Of a stretch of DNA of 11,475 nucleotides, positions 5,339-11,475 are shown in pieces. The stretch spans positions 1-11,475 of the forward strand of contig JAGGSW010000118.1 in NCBI GenBank assembly GCA_021158895.1, in the 5' to 3' direction. The notes beneath the pieces are model-generated. The model saw only the letters and a program-made list of their open reading frames with translations. It was not told where the DNA came from and searched no databases. The translations under genes and the position numbers were made by a program. Positions within the stretch are counted from its first letter, which is position 1, and each line of letters opens with the position of its first letter. This DNA comes from Candidatus Odinarchaeota archaeon. GTDB taxonomy: Archaea > Asgardarchaeota > Baldrarchaeia > Baldrarchaeales > DXJG01.

Positions 5339-6499
5339 ATGATGAAGAAGGTTGCTGTAATTGGTGTTGGATTAACCAAGTTCGGTAAACACCCAAAGGT
5401 TAGTAGTCGTGAACTTTTCGCTGAAGCAGCTTTTAAAGCTATAGAAGATGCAGGCATCGACTTAAAAGATGTCGAAGAGGCTTTTGTAGGGAGTTTTCTA
5501 CCCGATGTTTTAGAACATCAAGGTCACATAGCGCCCCTCATGTTGGACTACATAGGTCTTACAGGAATTCCAGCCACCCATACTGAAGGAGCTTGTGCCA
5601 GTAGCGGGGTTGCGGTAAGAATGGGGTACATGGCTATAGCATCGGGACTCAGAGATATAGTCTTGGTTGCCGGGGTTGAAAAGATGACAGATTTTCCAAC
5701 GTCTGATGTTACAGAAGCACTAGCTTTAGCTAGTGACGATCTTTTCGAAGCATCTGAGGGATTAACATTTCCAGGTGTTTTTGCTTTGATGGCAAAGGCA
5801 CATATGGATAAGTACGGAACAACAGAGGAACAAATGGCTGCAGTTGCAGTTAAAAATCACCATAATGCGCTATTTAATCCATATGCTCAATTCCATAAAG
5901 AGATAAATATTGAAACTGTGCTTAGCAGTAGGGTTATCGCTTGGCCTCTCAAATTGTTTGACTGTTCTCCGATAAGTGACGGGGCAGCTGTAATTATTCT
6001 TGCCAGTGAAGACGTTGCTAAAAAATACACAGACACTCCCGTATGGATCGTTGCTTCCGCTCAAGCAAGCGATACCATGGCTTTATGTGAAAGAGAAGAG
6101 TTGACAACGTTTAAAGCCGCTAGAATGGCAGCTGAACAGGCTTATAAGATGGCTGGTGTTAAGCCTAAGGATATTGATATTGCTGAGGTTCATGATTGTT
6201 TTACTATTGCTGAAATTATTGCTTACGAGGACTTAGGTTTCTGCGAGAAAGGTGAAGGTGGAAAACTTATTGAAGAGGGAGAAACCGAGATAGGTGGTAG
6301 AATACCTGTAAACACTTCTGGCGGTCTTAAGGCTAAGGGTCACCCTGTAGGTGCTACAGGAGTTGCTCAAATTATTGAAGTTGTTCATCAACTTCGGGGC
6401 GAGGCAGGAAAACGCCAGGTTGATGGTGCTGAGATAGGTTTAACTCATAATGTTGGTGGAACCGGCGCGACCGTGACTGTTCATATTCTTAGGAGGTAA
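5339..6499 (+). CDS. Thiolase (acetyl-CoA acetyltransferase, archaeal SCP-x-like)
   Basis: A full-length thiolase of 386 residues that makes or cleaves 3-oxoacyl-CoA. The nucleophile is C86 in EGACASSGVAV. H285 lies in AEVHDCFTIAE and H335 in GHPVGATG. The place where bacterial thiolases carry a second cysteine (C-I-G-G-G) here reads THNVGGTGAT, the form known for archaeal and SCP-x type enzymes that work with a DUF35 partner. GGAG at 5325-5328 supports the start at 5339; a second ATG follows directly. The DUF35 gene begins five bases after the stop, with its ribosome site over the stop codon, so the two are cotranscribed. An acetoacetyl-CoA-forming role is possible, but no HMG-CoA synthase is present here, so the substrate is open. 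Confidence 0.9.
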   Translation: MMKKVAVIGVGLTKFGKHPKVSSRELFAEAAFKAIEDAGIDLKDVEEAFVGSFLPDVLEHQGHIAPLMLDYIGLTGIPATHTEGACASSGVAVRMGYMAIASGLRDIVLVAGVEKMTDFPTSDVTEALALASDDLFEASEGLTFPGVFALMAKAHMDKYGTTEEQMAAVAVKNHHNALFNPYAQFHKEINIETVLSSRVIAWPLKLFDCSPISDGAAVIILASEDVAKKYTDTPVWIVASAQASDTMALCEREELTTFKAARMAAEQAYKMAGVKPKDIDIAEVHDCFTIAEIIAYEDLGFCEKGEGGKLIEEGETEIGGRIPVNTSGGLKAKGHPVGATGVAQIIEVVHQLRGEAGKRQVDGAEIGLTHNVGGTGATVTVHILRR

Positions 6500-6504
6500 A
6501 AGAT

Positions 6505-6897
6505 ATGGAGGAAGCAGAAAGACTTGTTAAGAAATATTTTGAATTTGTCAGCGAGAAAAAGTTTATGGGCTTGAAATGCAAGAAGTGTGGAGCTTACATT
6601 TTGCCACCTAAGTCTATATGTAAGAAATGTGGTTCAAGGGAATTTGAATGGGTAGAGTTCAGTGGAAAAGGCAGTCTATACACGTTTACGGTTATTCATG
6701 TTGCAGCCAAAAGATTTCTAAACGATGCTCCCTTCGTAGTTGGTGTAGTTCAATTGGAAGAGGGCCCTAGGATAACAGCTAGGATCGTTGGTGTTGATCC
6801 AAATAAGCCTGAGACAATAAAAACTGGAATGCCTCTTAAAGTAACTTTCATCGAAAGCGATGAAAAAGTGCTTTTAGCATTCGAACCAGAAAAATAA
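6505..6897 (+). CDS. DUF35 zinc-ribbon/OB-fold acyl-CoA-binding partner protein
   Basis: A protein of 130 residues. It opens with a helix, then a rubredoxin-like zinc ribbon with C25, C28, C39 and C42 (KCKKCGAY, ICKKCGSREFEW), followed by an OB-fold (GKGSLYTFTVIHV, FVVGVVQLEEGPRITARIVG, LKVTFIE). In archaea such proteins form a complex with thiolase and hold the acyl-CoA so that it can be channelled to the next enzyme. GGAGGT at 6492-6497 overlaps the thiolase stop and is seven bases from the ATG, so translation is coupled. The adjacent gene order fits the known thiolase/DUF35 complex. The next gene begins 12 bases later and is likely in the same operon. Confidence 0.9.
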   Translation: MEEAERLVKKYFEFVSEKKFMGLKCKKCGAYILPPKSICKKCGSREFEWVEFSGKGSLYTFTVIHVAAKRFLNDAPFVVGVVQLEEGPRITARIVGVDPNKPETIKTGMPLKVTFIESDEKVLLAFEPEK

Positions 6898-6909
6898 CAT
6901 TTCTTTTAT

Positions 6910-8065
6910 TTGGTGTCCAAGTTGAGGAAGTATCGTATAGTTGTGCTACCGGGTGATGGAATAGGTAGAGAAGTTATTCCAGAAGCTGTAAAGGTTCTTA
7001 AAGCTGTAGAGGAAACAGTGAATTTAGATTTTGAGTTCATAGAATTCCCTTGTGGCGGAGAATACTATCTTAAAACTGGTTTAGAATGGCCTGAGGATGC
7101 TTGGCAAACATGTAAGGAAAGTGATGCTATTCTTTTTGGAGCTGTTGGCTGGGTTAAGAATGGACAGCCAATTAGACTCCCAAACGGAGATTTAGCAGGC
7201 TCGAATGTAATTTTCTCCTTAAGATTTGGTTTAGATCTTTACGCAAATGTTCGACCAGTTAAATTATATCCCGGGGTTCCATCTCTTTTAAAATACAAAA
7301 AATCAGAGCATATAGATTTTGTTTTTGTAAGGGAAAATACCGAAGATATCTATGTTCCTATTAGGGGAGTGTTAAGTCGTGGAGAGGAAAAGGAGCTAGC
7401 AATTGATGTACGTGTAATAACCTAGGAAGGGGGCTGAGCGGGTAATAAGATATGCTTTCAATCTTTGTGTTAAAAGGGGAAAAGGAGCATTGCTTGATAA
7501 GAAGCTTAGGGTTACGTGTGTTGATAAAAGTAATTTGCTACGGGGATGCCAGCTTTTCCGTGAAATATATAACATGGTAGCAGAAGAGTTTCCCCAAGTT
7601 GAAAAAGACTATATGTACGTTGATACTATGGCTATGCAAATGGTATGTTTTCCAGAGAAATTTGATGTTGTTGTTTCTCCTAACATGTTTGGTGACATTT
7701 TAACTGATTTGGGGGCTGCGTTGCAGGGCGGTTTAGGTATGGCACCTGGTGGGAATATTGGAGATAAATATGCTATGTTTGAGCCTGTTCATGGCAGTTC
7801 ACCTGACATTGCTGGGCAAGAAAAGGCAAATCCGATAGCGGCTATACTAGCCGCAAAAATGATGTTAGAATGGTTGTTTGAGAAGCGAAATGATCAAAAA
7901 TGTAAAAAAGGCGCTGAATTAATAGAAAAAGCAGTTAAGAAAGTACTAAAAGAGGGAAAAATAAGAACCTTTGATTTATGTTATGGACCTTATTCAAATG
8001 TTAAACCTTCTAAGACATCTGAGGTTGGAGATGCCATAGTAGAAGAAATAAAGCATGAAGTTTAG
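6910..8065 (+). CDS. Isopropylmalate/isocitrate-type beta-decarboxylating dehydrogenase, frameshifted
   Basis: An NAD-type beta-decarboxylating dehydrogenase oxidising a 2-(R)-hydroxyacid such as 3-isopropylmalate, homoisocitrate, isocitrate or malate/tartrate. Motifs are VVLPGDGIGREV, SLRFGLDLYANVRPVK with the substrate arginines, FVRENTEDIY, VTCVDKSNLL, SPNMFGDILTDLGAAL with the metal aspartates, and FEPVHGSSPDIAG. The frame breaks at 7423: after VRVIT (to 7422) a TAG appears, but skipping the single T at 7423 gives RKGAERVIRYAF and joins the second half without loss, for about 384 residues, near family length. So one extra base is the only defect, either a real mutation or a sequence error. 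The start may be TTG 6910, GTG 6913 or TTG 6922; no clear ribosome site decides. It lies 12 bases after DUF35 and ends one base from the convergent synthase gene, a likely functional partner. The substrate cannot be fixed. Confidence 0.8.
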
Positions 8066-8066
8066 A

Positions 8067-9397
8067 TTATGTTTCTTTTCTAAATTTTGGTGGAGGTATT
8101 TTTCTCTTAGTAATTTTTATTCCTGTTACCTCCTCTACAATTTTGAAGAATTCTTTTTCAGTTATTCCTGTTTGAACTTTTTCCATGAACTCTTTAATTT
8201 GCTCTAACTGTTTTTTGCTTCTGTTTCGTTTTTTGATTTCATGAAGTTTTTTGATTCTGTCAACTATTTTCCTAAGTTTTCCCTCGGATACTGTTATTCC
8301 GAGGGTTTTAAGTCTTGCTTCAACATGATATTTACCTGTGTGTTTTCCAAAGTAGAATTTGCGCTGTCTACCGATGATTTCCGGAGGGAACAGCTCATAA
8401 GTTAAGCTGTGAGCCATAACACCGTGAACATGTATTCCTGATTCATGGCTGAATGCATTTCGCCCGACAATAGCTTTGTGTATGGGGAGGGGAAAACCAA
8501 ATTTTTCTTCGACTAAAAGTGATAACTCGTATATTTTTTCCTTTTTTATTCCTGTTCTAACGTCGTAAAGGATTTCTAGTGCCATTACAACTTCTTCGAA
8601 GGGCGCATTTCCAGCTCTTTCTCCGTAGCCGTTAACAGTAACATGGGGATATGTAACTCCTTCTTCAATTGCAGCTAACGTGTTTGCTGTTGCAAGGCCA
8701 AAATCATTATGACAGTGAACAGCAAGAGGAATTTTTAGTTTACATTCTTCCCATAGGAAGTCTCTTATTTTTGAAGTGAGGTATTTCATTGAGGCTGGTA
8801 ACATGAATCCAACAGTATCTGCAATAACTATTTTGTCTGCTTTGGCTTCAGCTACTGCTTTGAATATGTTTTTTAGATGTGTTAAATTTGACCTAGAACA
8901 GTCTTCGGCAACAAAATCAACAATTAATCCGTGGTCCTTTGCGTATTCAACAGCTTCTACAGCTTTCTTTATGGATTCTTCTCTAGACATTTTAAGTTTA
9001 TATCTTAGGTGTAAATCGCTTGTTGCGAGAAAAATAGGTACTTCGTCTGCGTTACATTCGATAACTAAGTCAATATCTTTTTTCGTGGGTCTAGCTGGTG
9101 TTGCAACCTTAGCTTTTGAGAGACCTTCACTTGCAACCAGTTTCACGGCTTCTTTCTCAGTTTCTGAAACTGCTGGATAACCCACCGCAATTATGGAAAC
9201 TCCCATTTCATCCATTAGCTTAGCGATTTCCAATTTTTCGTCAGGCGTTAATGCAACACCAGGAGTTTGTTCACCGTCTCTAAGGGTTTCATCCCAAATG
9301 TAGCACTTTTAGGCAAATGTGACGGACGTATCTCTGGTAGCAAATTGTAATTTACTAATAGTTCTTCCGACTTTTCAATGGGATTGGAAGGCTTCAA
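8067..9397 (-). CDS. Isopropylmalate/homocitrate synthase family enzyme, frameshifted near the N-terminus
   Basis: A DRE-TIM metallolyase that condenses acetyl-CoA with a 2-oxoacid. Seen are YIWDETLRDGEQTPGV, IPLAVHCHNDFGLATANT with the metal-binding HxH, NGYGERAGNAPFEEV, SHESGIHVHGV and GKHTGKYHVEARL. Repaired, it has about 443 residues. The C-terminal LeuA feedback domain seems absent or much reduced, which fits homocitrate or citramalate-like synthases as well as simple isopropylmalate synthases. The TTG at 9397 has GGAGGT at 9404-9409 and opens a family-like N-terminus (NPIEKSEELLVNYN, LLPEIRPSHLPKSA), but the frame slips at about 9299-9304, where one base is missing before YIWDE. Downstream of the slip the frame has no ATG and runs back only to a stop at 9309-9311. 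A TATA box at 9439-9446 shows a live promoter. Mutation or sequence error are both possible. Confidence 0.8.
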
Positions 9398-9403
9398 AGG
9401 GAT

Positions 9404-9409
9404 ACCTCC
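9404..9409 (-). promoter_or_regulatory. Ribosome binding site GGAGGT showing the true start of the synthase
   Basis: A perfect GGAGGT on the minus strand, six bases before the TTG at 9397. It shows that the gene begins about 160 bases upstream of the longest unbroken start (TTG at 9233), which supports the frameshift reading. Confidence 0.6.
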
Positions 9410-9438
9410 GTCATTCATGAAATAGCACTATCAAGCTC

Positions 9439-9446
9439 TTTAAATA
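9439..9446 (-). promoter_or_regulatory. TATA box of the synthase gene
   Basis: TATTTAAA on the minus strand. It predicts transcription start near 9416 and a leader of about 19 bases that contains the GGAGGT ribosome site. Confidence 0.55.
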
Positions 9447-9461
9447 TTTAGCATACTCTAA

Positions 9462-9479
9462 GGTCAAAAATTGTTGACC
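9462..9479. promoter_or_regulatory. Dyad GGTCAA-N6-TTGACC upstream of the synthase TATA box
   Basis: An 18-base palindrome in which eight of nine pairs match. It ends 15 bases upstream of the TATA box of the synthase gene, the usual place for an activator or repressor site in archaea. The form would suit an Lrp/AsnC or other dimeric regulator, which is inference. Confidence 0.45.
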
Positions 9480-9605
9480 AGAAAGAAAATACTTAATAGA
9501 ATATGCGACCGCTGATTCTTTTCCGAATGCGAGTAAGAAAATGCAAGAATGAAATCAAACTGAAAATAGATGACAATAAACTAACAAAATACAAGTTAGG
9601 TAAGA

Positions 9606-11138
9606 TTAGGATATTGATATGTTGTTTCGTTTTAGCGATGACAAAGGCTCCCATCTTTTTAGATATTCTTCAAGTACCCCTCTCTTTTTGAGATATTCTC
9701 CATACTCTGTTAAGGCTTTTACTGCCTTTACAGCTCTTTCAGGCGATGGATAAGCTGGGATATGCAGTTCTTCAAATCTTCTTCTGAGATATCTGGCATA
9801 ATCCGTCTCTCCTACATCAACTGCAACAACTGGTTTCCTGTATTTTTCAGCGACCCTAGCAATTCTATCGGCTACATCGTCATGCATCGTCGCTGGATGA
9901 TGTAAAGCTATTACGACGAGAGAGTCTACTTCATCACTTGATAATACAAGTTCTGCAGATATCTCATACATCTCACTCGTCGCGATTCCAGTAACATCGA
10001 TTGGATTCCTAGTCGCAGCAAACTCTGGCAAATCTCCTTTCCTTTTTAGTTCTTCAAATTTCTGTTGAAGTTTCCCAGAAAATGTAGATACGTTTAACCC
10101 TAAATATTCACACATATCAGCTGATATAACTCCGAAACCTCCGCCATCTGTGAGAATTGCAACATTTCGACCTTTAGCTGGAGGCTGAAAAACTAGTGCT
10201 TTAGCCATATCGAAGAGGGCTTCTAGTGTGTCAGCTGCGATACAACCTGATTGTTTGAAAGCGGCGTTATATATTTGGATGCTTCCCGCTAGTGATGCCG
10301 TGTGACTTGCGGCAGCCCTGGTACCTGCGCTGGTTCTTCCAGCTTTTAAAACTATTATTGGCTTCTTCAAAGTTACTTCTTTGCATGCTTCCATGAATTC
10401 TCTGCCTCTACGAATGCCTTCGACGTAGATGGTGATTACTCTTGTTGAGGGATCATCTCCGAGATATTTAATTATTGGCGCTTCATCGATATCAATTCTG
10501 TTTCCATAGCTTACGAATTTACTTATTCCTATTCCTATACCAGCTGTGTAGTCGAGCGCAGATATTCCAAAGGCTCCAGACTGACTTATTAATGCAATGT
10601 AGCCTTTTTGCGGTCTGGGCGTACTTAATAACTCTTTACCGTAACCGTTCTTTTTAAAAGGCGGAAGAAAAATCGTGTCAACGCCAGTGTAAGGGCTGAA
10701 GACCCCAAGCCCATTTGGCCCGATAATGCGGACCCCGTATTTCTTGGCTTTTCGCTTGACTTCTTCCTCTAGTTCTACATTCCCTATTTCACTGAAGCCA
10801 GAGCTGATGATCGTTACAGCTTTTACACCTTTTTTGCCACATTCTTCTAAAACCTTAGGCACTATTGCAGCAGGAACAATAATTACTGCATGCTCAATTT
10901 CGTTTGGTATCTCTAAAACACTTCTATAAACTTTTAAGCCTAAAATTTCCCCACCTTTAGGATTAACAGGATAAATTTCCCCTTTAAAAACTCCTTTCTC
11001 CTTATTAACTACAAAATTTTCAAGAACGTGATAACCCGGTTTACCTTCATGACGAGACACCCCAATTATGGCAACACTTCTTGGTTCAAAAAAATACTTT
11101 AGGACTTCTTTTGCTTCGAAATCTTTGACGCTGTTCAT
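9606..11138 (-). CDS. NDP-forming acyl-CoA synthetase alpha subunit (AcdA-like)
   Basis: About 510 residues; the alpha subunit of an acetyl-/acyl-CoA synthetase (ADP-forming), which makes ATP from acyl-CoA in archaeal fermentation, or activates acids in reverse. Domain 1 is a CoA-binding Rossmann fold (PRSVAIIGVSRHEGKPG, IYPVNPKGGEILG, VIIVPAAIVP, TIISSGFSE, IIGPNGLGVFSP). Two succinyl-CoA-ligase-like domains follow, with LISQSGAFG, IVLKAGRTSAG, the phospho-histidine site AASHTASLAGS (H281 counted from the upstream ATG) and ILTDGGGFGV. The ATP-grasp beta part is not fused and not in the window, so it must be encoded elsewhere. GGAGGT at 11145-11150 touches an ATG at 11142-11144 but is six bases from the next ATG at 11138, which I take as start. 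The gene is intact. Its substrate range (acetate, branched or aryl acids) is not visible. Confidence 0.9.
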   Translation of the reverse strand: MNSVKDFEAKEVLKYFFEPRSVAIIGVSRHEGKPGYHVLENFVVNKEKGVFKGEIYPVNPKGGEILGLKVYRSVLEIPNEIEHAVIIVPAAIVPKVLEECGKKGVKAVTIISSGFSEIGNVELEEEVKRKAKKYGVRIIGPNGLGVFSPYTGVDTIFLPPFKKNGYGKELLSTPRPQKGYIALISQSGAFGISALDYTAGIGIGISKFVSYGNRIDIDEAPIIKYLGDDPSTRVITIYVEGIRRGREFMEACKEVTLKKPIIVLKAGRTSAGTRAAASHTASLAGSIQIYNAAFKQSGCIAADTLEALFDMAKALVFQPPAKGRNVAILTDGGGFGVISADMCEYLGLNVSTFSGKLQQKFEELKRKGDLPEFAATRNPIDVTGIATSEMYEISAELVLSSDEVDSLVVIALHHPATMHDDVADRIARVAEKYRKPVVAVDVGETDYARYLRRRFEELHIPAYPSPERAVKAVKALTEYGEYLKKRGVLEEYLKRWEPLSSLKRNNISIS

Positions 11139-11144
11139 TTTCAT

Positions 11145-11150
11145 ACCTCC
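11145..11150 (-). promoter_or_regulatory. Ribosome binding site GGAGGT deciding the start at 11138
   Basis: GGAGGT directly abuts the first ATG (11142-11144), with no spacer, but stands six bases from the second ATG at 11136-11138, which makes the second the likely start; the difference is two residues. Confidence 0.55.
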
Positions 11151-11189
11151 AAGCTAAGATTTTAATCTAATTCGCGCCTACTTCGCGGT

Positions 11190-11197
11190 CTATAAGT
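11190..11197 (-). promoter_or_regulatory. Possible TATA box of the acyl-CoA synthetase gene
   Basis: ACTTATAG on the minus strand predicts transcription start near 11167 and a leader of about 28 bases. A weak match, given by spacing and AT content only. Confidence 0.3.
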
Positions 11198-11475
11198 CGA
11201 CAATTTCATGTATAGGGCTTTAATTACGCAAACGAAATCTAATGCTCTGACTATTTTCTAAAGTAAATTGTTGAGGCTGTGTAAACAGAAATCATACCTG
11301 GAGTGTCACATGAAGTTTAGCTTATACGCGGCGTAACTATTGTGCAAGCCCTTTAAGTTCAGATATGAAGTGTTTAAATTATTTTGCCCTTTACTTCATT
11401 TTTAACAAATTTTAATTAGATATAACATGAGAAAGAAATAGATAGTCAAAAGTAAAAGAAAGGTAATCACTATAG
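11198..11475. other. Gene-free right end
   Basis: No reading frame of note, RNA gene or clear repeat is seen on either strand. The last 75 bases are AT-rich on the + strand (TTTTAATTAGATATAAC at about 11410-11426) and end with AAAGGTAATCAC, which could be a promoter and ribosome site for a + strand gene beginning beyond the window; this is a guess. Confidence 0.35.

Noticed and set aside
7423..7425. TAG in the dehydrogenase as a pyrrolysine codon
   Set aside because: Reading through the TAG stays in the wrong frame and meets a TGA soon after; only skipping one base restores the family sequence.
9503..9691. 62-residue + strand frame between the synthase and acyl-CoA synthetase genes
   Set aside because: It runs into the 3' end of the acyl-CoA synthetase gene in antisense, has no ribosome site and shows no recognisable domain.
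11320..11390. Two similar short blocks beginning ATGAAGT as a repeat
   Set aside because: The similarity is only about ten scattered bases in AT-rich DNA and is expected by chance.

Overview
The window looks like archaeal chromosome, AT-rich, probably from the TACK/Bathyarchaeia-like part of the tree; that placement is an inference from gene content, not proven. Archaeal signs are TATA-box promoters about 25-30 bases before starts, GGAGGT-type ribosome sites, frequent GTG/TTG starts, a stand-alone alpha subunit of an NDP-forming acyl-CoA synthetase, a thiolase/DUF35 pair, and small regulators of archaeal type (longin-like plus winged helix, stand-alone ATP-cone, AbrB, ArsR-like).

Left part (1-3850), accessory and regulatory genes. 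An ArsR-like winged-helix regulator (+) converges on a minus-strand pair: a ribbon-helix-helix protein whose 3' end overlaps a retropepsin-like aspartic protease by 31 bases. Just upstream of the pair lies an 84-codon reading frame with no start codon that resembles the C-terminal end of a lost membrane protein. A seven-helix membrane protein (+) then converges on a longin-like/winged-helix protein (-). A stand-alone ATP-cone protein (-) is divergent from the CoA-transferase gene across a 226-base region that holds an imperfect long inverted repeat.

Right part (3850-11475), acyl-CoA and 2-oxoacid metabolism. In order: CoA-transferase subunit A (+), an AbrB-type protein (+), thiolase (+), DUF35 zinc-ribbon/OB protein (+), an isopropylmalate/isocitrate-type dehydrogenase (+), and then on the minus strand an isopropylmalate/homocitrate synthase and an acyl-CoA synthetase (NDP-forming) alpha subunit. 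Synthase plus beta-decarboxylating dehydrogenase are two of the three steps of 2-oxoacid chain elongation (leucine, lysine/AAA or coenzyme B type). The third enzyme, the aconitase-like dehydratase large subunit, appears only as a fragment of about 190 bases, inverted and fused to the 3' end of the CoA-transferase gene.

The right part is clearly damaged or mis-assembled. The CoA-transferase has lost its C-terminus and its B subunit, the dehydrogenase carries a one-base insertion, the synthase a one-base deletion near its N-terminus, and the AbrB gene may have lost a base near its end. Thiolase, DUF35 and the acyl-CoA synthetase are intact. Either the locus is decaying after a rearrangement or the consensus sequence has indel errors and possibly a chimeric join; raw reads would decide. 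No rRNA, tRNA, CRISPR array or transposase gene was seen.
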